42,293 bases of DNA from Hydnum rufescens UP504 (lineage: Eukaryota > Basidiomycota > Agaricomycetes > Cantharellales > Hydnaceae), in contig MU129258.1 in the NCBI GenBank assembly GCA_014904985.1, positions 1 to 42,293 on the forward strand. Reading direction: 5' to 3'. A program made the translations under genes and the position numbers. The notes under the pieces are model-generated. The model saw nothing but the letters and a program-made list of their open reading frames with translations, was not told the origin of the DNA and did no database searches. Shown one piece after another: positions 33,870-42,165 of the stretch; the stretch's first letter is position 1; the number at the start of each line of letters is the position of its first letter.

Positions 33870-35712
33870 AACTATTGCCATGATCTTCGAGCTCCAACCA
33901 CAAAGGATTGTCCACCGATATCCCTTGGGGAGTTTTGGGGGGGCTGGAGGATCCGAAGAAGTATTAAAAGAGGTATACCAGAGATGATGGAAAAAATCAA
34001 TTCGGTGTTGCAGAATTCGAGCTTGTTTGACAGCGTAGGCTTGAATGCCTTCAGCAAGTTTGGGAACATGTGTTGATTGTGCAGAGGCTCGAGAGTCCCA
34101 GACGTTGGCTCGGTGTTCCAAAGATATGAGAACTCGCCACATCTCCTCCTGAACAATCAGGACCTCTTCCAGCCACCTCTCTTTCCGTGCTCGGCTTTTT
34201 GACCACTCCACCTGTAGAGCTAATGAGTTAAAGTTAATATGTAAGGAGCCCAGTAACAAGAAAATAATATGCCAAATACCTTCATGCATTTCCAAATCAC
34301 CGTTGTCACTTGTGCCATGTGCCATCCAGATCCATGACACTCGTCAGTGACCTTTGTGAGGCCCACTTCGCATGTTGTGTCCACCATCCTCATGCTCAGA
34401 CATTACACGGACGTCGCCTTGATCCAAAACCTTGAGTGTGTTCTCCCACTCACCGGAGCCCATGAGCTGAAGATACGCTTGTTGCGCACAGTGATATCTC
34501 TTGGCAGCTAACTTTGTCTTTCCGTCTGCCTTATCTAGAAGCATGCAGGCTCAGGTGTTCGGACACTGGCCTCGAACTTCGTGATGTTTATAGCTGAGGA
34601 GGTGAGAGAGCACGCATAGGGAACGCCAGACTTCAGCAAGAGAATCAAGAGCTTGTGCAAAGTGAAGCTTTGCACTCATTTCGGCAAGACTTTTGGCAAG
34701 GGGAGAAATCCGCAACTCAGGATTAAGAGCGTGTGGAAGAAAAGCGGAGATGATTCCGGAGACAAGGGGGTGTCTGTGATTATATTGACAGTGATGAGCA
34801 AGGCCGTTTCAGGCATGTATACCTGTTGGATAGAACGAAATGCAGCTATGCGATTAGACAGTGCAAGTCGACAGCTTTGAATATTGGCAGATTGGGTGCT
34901 TGTGGGTAGCGATCCAACCACTGTGACATCCCTCGCTAGCCGCTGCCTCCACAAGAACGAGTAAGACAAAAAAAACTAGGTGAAACAGAGTTATGGATAC
35001 ATACTGTGCCTCCTCAATCTCCAGGCCAACACACAGAAACGATGTCGCACTTGTATCGTGGATAGCATGACCACCAGTCAACGACAAGTGGCTCTGCTCT
35101 GATTCCAGCAGTTCTAGCTGGACGTCCGCTTGTGTTTTAGCTGACCGCAATAGAATAGTGAGGTCCCGGGAATGGAGGCACTGATACACAGAAAAGTATT
35201 ACTCACACGAAGACCTAACATAGTAGGGATTCGGCTTGGAACAATCTGCTTCCCATGCCAATATAGCATTCTCATACTCTCGAACCGTCGCCGGGTCCAG
35301 TCCACCTGTAAATGATTCGAACTGTTCGACATGCTTTGCACTCTCAACTTGGGCAGTCTTCAGCTTCATAAGAAGAGATTTCCCTGCATAAGAGGGTGCA
35401 ACATCAGTCAAAAAAAAGTAAGATGACAAGGGAACCCACCTAACCCAATTTCCTTCCGGAAATTCTTGTCACCGAGAAGATTGTCCAACGTATCATGACA
35501 TGCACCCTCACTCATCTCCTTTGTACTGTTCCCAGCAATGTTAATCTCCGCCCATTCCCGTTCAATGCCTTCACCATCCATGCGACCAACACCGGGGGTG
35601 AAATTAAGGGAATATAAGACACTGCATTCAGATTTATGGGCAAGTGCATGGAGCTTGGGAAGAAAGAGTTTGACAGAGAGCTTGTCCAAATCAACCCGCA
35701 GTTCCAGCCTGG
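33870..35712 (-). CDS. KDZ (Kyakuja-Dileera-Zisupton) transposase, C-terminal half
   Basis: The first exon (35712-35440) has LELRVDLDKLSVKLFLPKLH-ALAHKSEC then FTPGVGRMDGEGIEREWAEI and STKEMSEGACHDTLDNLLGD. The GxGRxDGEGxER and HDTL motifs are diagnostic of KDZ transposases. Later exons (35383-35207, 35180-35006 and below) give LLMKLKTAQVESAKHVEQFE, LEIEEAQ, RIAAFRSIQQVYMPE, AKRYHCAQQAYLQLMGSGEW and KSRARKERWLEEVLIVQEEM, as expected for the coiled-coil C-terminal region. Introns are short with GT...AG ends. The N-terminal CxC zinc region and first catalytic Asp blocks are missing. The exon's acceptor (CCAG) is at 35713, only ~16 nt from the end of the palindromic island, and no KDZ sequence is found beyond the island. 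The element is therefore truncated there. Confidence 0.85.
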
Positions 35713-35728
35713 TCAGCCAATTATCAGT

Positions 35729-35911
35729 ATCTAATTAGATACTTTGAAGGTTGCATTTATATGCTCTAACTAGATATCAGACCCGGGGGCCCCCAGGGGC
35801 CCCTGCAATTCAGTCGAGGGGGCCAGTCAAGCAGCCCAGGGGCCCCTGGGGCCCCTAGCCATTAGGATTATTGATTTATTATTTATTTATTTATTTATTA
35901 TTATTATTATA
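35729..35911. repeat. Left terminal inverted repeat region
   Basis: TATCTAATTAGATA opens the end. TTGCATTTATATGCTCTAAC (35751-35770) matches TTGCATTTATATAGTCTAAC of the right end read inward. A GGGGCCCC-rich block (35784-35857) and an ATTT/ATT microsatellite (about 35868-35911) follow in the same order as on the right. Confidence 0.75.
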
Positions 35912-35920
35912 TACAGTACA

Positions 35921-36014
35921 CTAGGCTCGCCCAGTGGGGCTCACCCATGGACCCAAGAAGAGCAGCCACAGGCTGCTCTTCTTGTGCACTTGGAGCAAAA
36001 TGGAAAATGCATAC
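35921..36014 (-). other. Hairpin intron-like unit L5 (outermost left)
   Basis: Donor GTATGC starts at 36014. The hairpin is at 35954-35984 (14-bp perfect arms CAAGAAGAGCAGCC, 3-nt loop). The proposed acceptor TAG at 35921 is weak, without a T tract or branch site, so the 3' end is uncertain. The exon hairpin upstream (about 36020-36048) is degraded. Confidence 0.4.
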
Positions 36015-36181
36015 CTTAAATGACCACCCCGGCCACAGCAGGGGTGTGCTTGCATGGGATCCTGTTCATGCGTTGGTGTGGCCTCGTTTGCCTATTTGTG
36101 TGGGGCCCAGTGCGCACGTCTTGCGGGGGCTTATTCGGGGGTTCGCACGGGTTCCTGTCCAGGGGGAGGTTATTTTGTCAC

Positions 36182-36269
36182 CTAAAATAGGTAAATGTAA
36201 TAAAGCGCAAGAAGAGCAGCCCATGGCTGCTCTTCTTGCGCGATTGTAGCTCCAGAAAAAAAAACTTAC
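36182..36269 (-). other. Hairpin intron-like unit L4
   Basis: Donor GTAAGT and acceptor TTTTAG enclose 88 nt. The intron hairpin 36205-36241 has 17-bp perfect arms (GCGCAAGAAGAGCAGCC) and a 3-nt loop. The exon hairpin 36275-36312 has one mismatch and ends 5 nt before the donor. Confidence 0.65.
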
Positions 36270-36448
36270 CTTGAGAGTACCACAGACCCGCCACAGCGGG
36301 TGTGTGGTACTCGCACGTTCGCAGTTTCATTCATGGGATTTGGTTTTGCAGGGTGGGTTTGGGGTTGTGGGGCTTCGGGTCATGGGTTTCGGTTTGCGGG
36401 GTTTCAGGTTGCGGGTTTGCTGTTGGGGGTTCGTGCAGGGTTCAAGAT

Positions 36449-36558
36449 CTAGAAAAATAAAGGTGTTAGTTATTAAACATTAAAGCATCGCAAGAAGAGC
36501 AGCTTACGCTGCTCTTCTTGCACCACAAAAATAAAAAAAAAAATAAAGATAAACTCAG
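36449..36558 (-). other. Hairpin intron-like unit L3 (donor altered)
   Basis: The acceptor is TTCTAG with branch-like ATAACTAAC. The donor position reads CTGAGT, so the expected GT is lost. Intron hairpin 36490-36521 has 14-bp arms; its loop on the minus strand is GTAA. The exon hairpin is at 36567-36596. Confidence 0.55.
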
Positions 36559-36799
36559 CTTGGAGTACCACACACCCGTCACAGCGGGTGTGTGGTTTCG
36601 TTGGCTCTGCATCGTTTCGTGTCTTCAGTGTGGTCCTTCGCATGTGGTGTTCATTTGGCATGTGGCCTTCAGCGCGTGGGTTACCGTCTAGTGGGTGTCC
36701 ATGTGGTGCGCAGTCGTTTTGGGGGGCTTGGGGTTCATTTGGCGGGTCTTTACTTGGCGGGCGTGTGTTCCGTTCATTGGTTGTGGGTCAGCCGACAAC

Positions 36800-36900
36800 C
36801 TGGAAAAGCAGATACATTAGTTAGAAATTAAAACCAGCACAAAAAGAGCAGCTTTCGCTGCTCTTTTTGTGCGGCTGTATCAATTTGGGGGAGAACTCAC
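36800..36900 (-). other. Hairpin intron-like unit L2
   Basis: Donor AAG|GTGAGT, branch-like CTAACTAAT and acceptor CCAG give 101 nt. Hairpin 36837-36872 has 16-bp perfect arms (GCACAAAAAGAGCAGC) and a GAAA loop on the minus strand. Exon hairpin 36911-36940 lies 10 nt upstream of the donor. Confidence 0.7.
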
Positions 36901-37115
36901 CTTATATAGTACCACACACCTGCCGCAGTGGGTGTGTGGTCTCTGGTTCACTCATTGGGCACATCTGGTGTGTTGGGCGCATTCTCGTGTGTCACGTTCT
37001 CATGTGCCGCGTTCTCGTGTGCTGCATTCTCGTGTGCCATGTTCTTTTTTCTTGCATTTCTGTTTGGGCCAGCGTCATTTGACGAGGCCCCGCCGTGCCT
37101 TGACCAGGTTGTGAT

Positions 37116-37236
37116 CTAGAATAATAAAAGACAATAAAAGATATGTTAGTAAAAAAATCTAAAGGAGCGCAAAAAGAGCAGCAGCAGCAGCTCTTTTTGC
37201 GCTATTGTAGCTACTACAATAAAAAAAGAAACTCAT
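37116..37236 (-). other. Hairpin intron-like unit L1 (innermost left, donor altered)
   Basis: The branch site is TACTAAC and the acceptor TTCTAG, but the donor reads ATGAGT. Hairpin 37167-37202 has 13-bp arms (GCGCAAAAAGAGC) around a 10-nt AGC-repeat loop. The exon hairpin 37242-37277 has 16-bp perfect arms. Confidence 0.55.
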
Positions 37237-37350
37237 CTTATATGACCACACACCCGCAGCGGCGGGTGTGTGGTCATCTGCTTCCCTTTTCGGGCGGTTG
37301 CCCTGCTTCCTTTTCTGGGCGGTTGCGGTGGGTGGTTGTTGTGGTTGCGA

Positions 37351-38020
37351 AGAGAACACAACTCAACGCCGGCAAATGCTGGCACTCAAAAAGCGCCCAA
37401 GTCTCGTGGCCACAAGCACAATATAAATTAATAGCAAGCACCTAGACATGTTCTAAATACTAAATAATAAATATTTATCCAAAAATGTGAAAGAAGATCA
37501 TGATAATAAGTTAGGGCTCAATAAGGCATGATAGGCCTATATTATAAAGTGGATTGGGCCACTTCTATAGGTCAGAAGTGGCCCAAATTTAAATATATTG
37601 TGGGTATATGTTCCCCCTACATGGGCGACTAATTATACTGGGTGTTCCTTCCATTTTTCAATTTTTCACACCTTCAATTCCCTATTTAGGGAATTGAAGG
37701 CGTGAAAAATTGAAAAATGGAAGGAACACCCTGTATAATTAGTTGCCCACATAGGGGGAACATATACCCACAATATATTTAAATTTGGGCCACTTCTGAC
37801 CTATAGAAGTGGCCCAATCCACTTTATAATATAGGCCTATTGTGCCTTATTGAGCCCTAACTTATTATCGTTATCTTCTTTCACATTTTTGGATAAATAT
37901 TTATTATTTAGTATTTAGAACATGTCTAGGTGCTTGCTATTAATTTATATTGTGCTCGTGGCCATGGGACTTGGGCACTTTTTGAGTGCCGGCATTTGCC
38001 AGCATTGAGTTGTGCTCTCC
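37351..38020. repeat. Central ~670-bp palindrome
   Basis: Two arms of about 335 bp meet at CCTATTTAGG (37681-37690), with only TT unpaired at the centre. Arms are close to identical: AAAGTGGATTGGGCCACTTC on the left answers GAAGTGGCCCAATCCACTTT on the right, with only scattered differences. AT-rich TATAAA-like motifs occur in both arms. It is placed exactly where divergent transcription of both arrays would start, so a shared bidirectional promoter is plausible but inferred. Confidence 0.9.
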
Positions 38021-38109
38021 ACAACTGCACAGCCACACACCGAACAGACAACTGAGAGAGGCAAGCCAACGACCACACACCCACAGCAGCGGGTGTGTGG
38101 TCATGTAAG

Positions 38110-38220
38110 GTGAGTTTTTTTTTATTGAAGCAGATATGCCGGCGCAAAAAGAGCAGCGAAAGCTGCTCTTTTTGCGTGGCTTTGAATGTCATTACTAACA
38201 TTATTCTTTTATTATTTTAG
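38110..38220 (+). other. Hairpin intron-like unit R1
   Basis: Donor AAG|GTGAGT, branch TACTAAC and acceptor TTTTAG give 111 nt. Hairpin 38143-38176 has 15-bp perfect arms with a GAAA loop. Exon hairpin 38071-38102 ends 7 nt before the donor. Confidence 0.75.
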
Positions 38221-38415
38221 ATCATGGCCTGGTGGCTCGAAAGAAAAACCGGCCAACAACGAGGGCTGAATGGTCAGGGTCCAAACGACAACGCACCAAC
38301 CAAATATGCAACAAACAAAAAGACGCCAAACGATGCCACGACAAGTGAGAACGTGCCCACCAAGTGACCACACAAACCACACACCCGCTGCGGCAGGTGT
38401 GTGGTTCTATGTAAG

Positions 38416-38516
38416 GTAAGTCCATTGTGCACCTCTAATAGCCCAAAAAGAGCAGCCAATGCTGCTCTTTTTGGGCTGGTTTTAATTTTTAACTAATATA
38501 TCATCTCTTATTCTAG
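38416..38516 (+). other. Hairpin intron-like unit R2
   Basis: Donor AAG|GTAAGT, branch-like AACTAAT and acceptor TTCTAG give 101 nt. Hairpin 38441-38476 has 16-bp perfect arms (GCCCAAAAAGAGCAGC). Exon hairpin 38376-38405 ends 10 nt before the donor. Confidence 0.75.
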
Positions 38517-38678
38517 ACCATTGCCTCAACCACAAGAAACCCCTGCCAAACAAACCCCCCCTCCCCGAAACAACAACCTGCGCGCCACCCCTGAATCGTC
38601 ACCTGCCGAAACCGTGCCAGAAGACCACGAGAGCCACAAGAACCATGCACCTGCCAAAGGGGTGTGTTGGTTTTCAAG

Positions 38679-38786
38679 GTAAGTACTTACCGTCACGCAA
38701 AAGGAGCAGCCTAGGCTGCTCCTTTTGCGTGGCTTTTCTTTTTTATTTATTTTGGCTCTCGACTAATGTTTGATTTATTATCGTAG
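38679..38786 (+). other. Hairpin intron-like unit R3
   Basis: Donor AAG|GTAAGT, branch-like GACTAAT and acceptor CGTAG give 108 nt. Hairpin 38694-38731 has the longest perfect arms (18 bp) with a 2-nt loop; the core is AAAAGGAGCAGCC, with the G:C change matched in both arms. The exon hairpin is degraded. Confidence 0.7.
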
Positions 38787-38937
38787 GTTGTCCGTCTGTA
38801 CCCACAACCTGCACAAACCACGAATTGAAAACCCCGACCTGCCAGAAAAAACCTGGGAACAGGGATGCACAATGCAAGATGCCAGAAATGCCAGACGGAA
38901 CCACACACCCGCTTTGGCGGGTGTGTGGTAATACTAG

Positions 38938-39022
38938 GTATCTCTAATCCCACTGGTGCCAAAAGAGCAGCAGAAGCTGCTCTTTTGGCACCTCTGTTTT
39001 CTTTTTTTTTACTGGAAATGAG
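38938..39022 (+). other. Hairpin intron-like unit R4 (3' half lost)
   Basis: The donor is GTATCT. Hairpin 38955-38992 has 17-bp perfect arms (GGTGCCAAAAGAGCAGC). The T-rich tract follows but the sequence breaks at about 39012 before any branch site or acceptor, then joins the next exon-like part. Exon hairpin 38900-38929. Confidence 0.5.
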
Positions 39023-39095
39023 GCATATACCATGCACTGAGAACACCCCAAATGAACCACACACCCGCTGCGGTGGGTGTGTGGTAATATATAAG

Positions 39096-39196
39096 GTAAG
39101 TAAATGTAGTGTATGCAACTGCACAAAAAGAGCAGCAAATGCTGCTCTTTTTGCGCTGGTTATGATCTCTTACTAACATATTATCGATTTTTCTAG
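39096..39196 (+). other. Hairpin intron-like unit R5
   Basis: Donor AAG|GTAAGT, branch TACTAAC and acceptor TTCTAG give 101 nt. Hairpin 39121-39156 has 16-bp arms with one A-C mismatch. Exon hairpin 39056-39085 ends 10 nt before the donor. Confidence 0.75.
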
Positions 39197-39385
39197 GACA
39201 TCGCCTGAACCGGAACCCACCAAATGAATGCACGCCAAATGAACCCCCCCCCTCCCAAACAACCAACCGCTGAATGAAGGCCCACCGAATGCAACCCGCC
39301 AAACGAGACCCACCAAGTGAAGACCCACCAAATGAATAACCACATAAACCACACACCTGCTTTGGTGGGTGTGTGGTAATACAAG

Positions 39386-39488
39386 GTATGTTTTTATTAC
39401 TGTAAATACAGTGGCGCAAAAAGAGCAGCAAAAGCTGCTCTTTTTGTGCTCCTTTGAATCATTGATACTAACATATCTATTATTTTAA
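39386..39488 (+). other. Hairpin intron-like unit R6 (acceptor altered)
   Basis: Donor AAG|GTATGT and branch TACTAAC, but the acceptor position reads TTTTAA instead of TTTTAG. Hairpin 39414-39449 has 16-bp arms with one G-T pair. Exon hairpin 39348-39377 uses G-T pairs near its loop. Confidence 0.6.
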
Positions 39489-39631
39489 ACATGCCCGCCA
39501 AACCAGAGGCCGAAACACGACACGCCAAGAACACCCCCGGATGAAACCCAGTAATGGGAACGCATGGCACGAGGCTGCGGGGGCCCTGAATGAACCACAC
39601 ACCCGCTTCGGCGGGTGTGTGGCAATATTGG

Positions 39632-39731
39632 GTGAGTTTTTGAGTACAGTACGGTGCCAAAAGAGCAGCATCAGCTGCTCTTTTGGCATTGTCTTCAGTT
39701 TTTTTTTCTTTACTAACGTCTTATTATCTAG
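39632..39731 (+). other. Hairpin intron-like unit R7
   Basis: Donor GTGAGT, branch TACTAAC and acceptor TCTAG give 100 nt. Hairpin 39655-39688 has 15-bp perfect arms (TGCCAAAAGAGCAGC). Exon hairpin 39594-39622 has a C(TTCG)G loop. Confidence 0.75.
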
Positions 39732-39871
39732 GTACCTCCACTGCGCGATACCCACCTGATGAGGTTCAAGATGAATATGAACGTGCGCAGCTGCCCGGAC
39801 CCCGGATCTGCATGACACCGAACTAAATATGGTACCACACACCCGCTGCAGCGGGTGTGTGGTAATACCTG

Positions 39872-39980
39872 GTAAGTTATCAATTACAGGACGTACGACG
39901 GCGCCAAAAGAGCAGCAGAAGCTGCTCTTTTGGTGCTGCCTCTTTTGTTTTTTTTATTAACATATTATTTACCGATCTAG
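39872..39980 (+). other. Hairpin intron-like unit R8
   Basis: Donor CTG|GTAAGT, branch-like ATTAAC and acceptor TCTAG give 109 nt. Hairpin 39901-39936 has 16-bp arms with one G-T pair. Exon hairpin 39834-39863 ends 8 nt before the donor. Confidence 0.75.
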
Positions 39981-40105
39981 GTGCCTTCTCCCTCCCTGCG
40001 TGAAAAACCCCCACACGAAATACGGAGGCATAGCCCCTGACAACTGTGCCTGAGGGCCCAGCCCTCAAACACCCGCAACTGATGCGACCCCGGGCAAAGC
40101 ACCTG

Positions 40106-40213
40106 GTAAGTTCTTAATTACAGGACGTACAAGGGCCAAAAGAGCAGCTTCTGCTGCTCTTTTGGCCCCCCTTGTTTTCTTTTTTACTAATGTATTATTA
40201 TTTGTTGTTCTAG
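40106..40213 (+). other. Hairpin intron-like unit R9 (outermost right)
   Basis: Donor CTG|GTAAGT, branch TACTAAT and acceptor TTCTAG give 108 nt. Hairpin 40133-40168 has 16-bp perfect arms (GGGCCAAAAGAGCAGC). The exon hairpin is not recognisable here. Confidence 0.75.
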
Positions 40214-40302
40214 GTCCCCTCCAGAAAATCATGCCAGAGACGGGCTGGGCAGCAGTCTGATTCCCAATTGGGAGTGAGGTGCATGATAAGGGGAGGATAT
40301 GT

Positions 40303-40342
<40 letters not shown>

Positions 40343-40584
40343 CATTATAAACAAAACACACCACCCCAGAGGGGTATGTAAGAATAATACTACAGTGGTG
40401 CGGGAGAGAGCCCTGGTTGAGATCTATAAGTTGGAGCTTGGTTTGATGTGTGAAGTCCCACACAGGGGCCCCTGGGGGCCCCTGCCTGAATCACGGAAAT
40501 CAGGTTAGCCGGCCCAGGGCCCCTGCTATCAAAACCTCTAGTTAGACTATATAAATGCAAGGCTTGTAATATCTAACTAGATAT
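40303..40584. repeat. Right terminal inverted repeat region
   Basis: An (AAT)n microsatellite (about 40303-40338), then a GGGGCCCC-rich block (40463-40525), and the terminal segment ending TATCTAACTAGATA at 40584. Read inward it matches the left end in order and in the TTGCATTTATAT core. Confidence 0.75.
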
Positions 40585-41085
40585 ACATTTGTGGCTGACT
40601 GAGTTGATCAACAACAACTCAACCAACTTTGATTGTGAATCTACTTACAAAATGCAACCCAACACACCCATAACTTACTCTTCAGACTCAGAGTCTGAGA
40701 ATCCTGACATAACCAACATACGTTTTCAACCCATTCCTCAAGGTATGAGGACAGGTAACATTTTTCAATCTAGCTTGGTCATGCAGCCAGGAAATCTATC
40801 TATAACAGAATGGACTTAGGTTGAAGATTACCTCATCTTCAGAGTTTCAATTCTGCTTAGCTCATCTTTGGAGTTTGAACTGGGCAGTGAGCCACCACAT
40901 TCCATGTGATGGGAGCCAAGGTGCCAAAAACAAACACTCTCACTCAGGTTTGAACATGAGACCTCTTAATGCCATTACAGCAGCAGTCTACCTTAAACAA
41001 CAGTGTTAAGGAGACCACACATTTATGGGGTAATTAGAATACTATGTACTGGCACCTCTAAGTGTTACAGAGTGTTAATCAATCC
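40585..41085. other. No recognisable gene right of the island
   Basis: A short plus-strand frame from 40652 (MQPNTPITYSSDSESENPD) has an acidic Ser/Asp stretch but no known domain and stops at 40819. Composition is AT-rich, unlike the gene region left of the island. There is no KDZ transposase sequence here. Confidence 0.35.
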
Positions 41086-41305
41086 ACTGTGTGGGGGGTT
41101 GTTAAATGGGGGGGGATTATTAACTTCAGAGGGGGGGGGTGTTACCAACAAGGGGGGGGGTGTTGCCAACAAGGGGGGGGGGAGGGGTGTTACCAGCAGG
41201 GGAAGTGGGGGTTGTAACAGCAGGGAGGGGGTTGTAACCAGCAGGGGGGGGTGGGGGTGATTGCCAGCAGGAGTGGGGGGTGTATTAGCAGGGGGGGGGC
41301 ACTGG
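41086..41305 (+). repeat. G-tract minisatellite
   Basis: About ten irregular ~20-nt units of the form GTGTTACCARCAAG followed by G7-G10. There are eight or more runs of seven or more G on the plus strand. It is strongly G-quadruplex-prone. Unit length varies, as expected of a slippage-prone repeat, and long G runs may be mis-sized. Confidence 0.8.
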
Positions 41306-42165
41306 ATGATAATATGGCCATATTCTGTAGAGTGCATGTGGGGAGCATTGTCTTGATTCCACATCTGAATTTGACATCCTCAGAAACAAGTGCATTGGCC
41401 CCAGAGTCCCAAATGCTATTCTGATATGAATTTCCATTTAAAATACCTTGATGAAATCCATTTCAATTTGGCATAATCAATGTGGTTATCTCATGAAAAT
41501 ACAGATTATATCATTTTTTAAATGCAGGCATACAGACTTATGGCTGTTAGTGAGAGAAAAACTTAATAGGAGATCAGGAAATCCTGAGTGATATACTGTA
41601 CATCATGTGGATTATGTAATCAGGATGAGACTGATCCAATCCCAACAACAGAGGGCTGGTCTCAATCAGAACAGAAAAAAGAAGAGTGGCAGGGTTGGTT
41701 ACATAAGGGATATCTGCACCAGTACAAAGGAATGGAGGATGTGCACATGATAGGTGAAGCTGGGGTGTAACAGCATCATGGGTTTGGGTTATGGTTGCAG
41801 GTCCATCACAGTACAGTCAGGCAACTTTTTCAGGGTACAGATATGGTTTCAGTTTCAGTTCCAGGTTGGCCACAGGGCCATGGTTGCAGGTTACAGCTTC
41901 AAGTCAATACAGGCTATTAGTTTCAGATACAGTGTTATGGGGTTGAATATGAGTTTAGTTTTGGTCATGTGATGAATTCACACACATGGTGGGACTCATG
42001 GACACAAGGAGGGTGGCACATGCAGCATGGGACATTAGAGCCAGGGAGACAGGAAACCCCACTTCACTGTGGGTTAATTCTAGGTAATCACAGAGCTTAC
42101 ATCATGTGGATTATGTATAAACAAGATTGATCCAATCCTCTAATACCAACAATGGCAGCTCACAG
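41306..42165. repeat. Low-complexity DNA with dispersed repeats
   Basis: A motif CATCATGTGGATTATGTA followed by GATCCAATCC occurs twice (about 41600 and 42103). Between 41780 and 41940 there are many GGTTTCAGTTYCAGGT-type repeats. No gene is recognised; short frames follow the repeats. Confidence 0.45.

Larger units (their letters stand above)
35729..40584. mobile_element. Palindromic foldback island carrying two divergent arrays of hairpin introns
   Basis: The island is bounded by diverged terminal inverted repeats: TATCTAATTAGATAC at the left, and TATCTAGTTAGATAT when the right end is read inward. It is symmetric throughout: TIR, GGGGCCCC-rich block, ATT microsatellite, hairpin cassettes, then a central palindrome. 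Cassettes face outward from the centre, with 5 on the minus strand to the left and 9 on the plus strand to the right. Each has an exon-like part ending in one hairpin and an intron-like part containing another, with splice signals in register. No transposase is encoded. Exon-like parts are C/A-rich and T-poor on the outward strand, and this skew flips at the centre. It is best described as a non-autonomous foldback element or an amplified spliced non-coding locus. No clear target-site duplication was found. Confidence 0.75.

Noticed and set aside
35954..36241. Rho-independent terminators, because some hairpins are followed by T runs
   Set aside because: The host is a fungus. The T-rich stretches fit the polypyrimidine tract before an acceptor, and a branch-like CTAAC follows in most units.
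36473..39660. Short minus- and plus-strand proteins with repeated KRAAxAALLAP or HTPAAAGVW motifs
   Set aside because: They are translations of the hairpins themselves in various frames; the same DNA is open in several frames because the arms lack stops.
35949..40168. CRISPR array, because of regularly repeated palindromic units
   Set aside because: Units are 100-400 bp apart, repeats are hairpins with varying arms, orientation flips at the centre, and the DNA is eukaryotic with splice-like signals.
41086..41305. Telomeric repeat
   Set aside because: The units are G7-G10 with GTGTTACCARCAAG spacers, not TTAGGG-like repeats.
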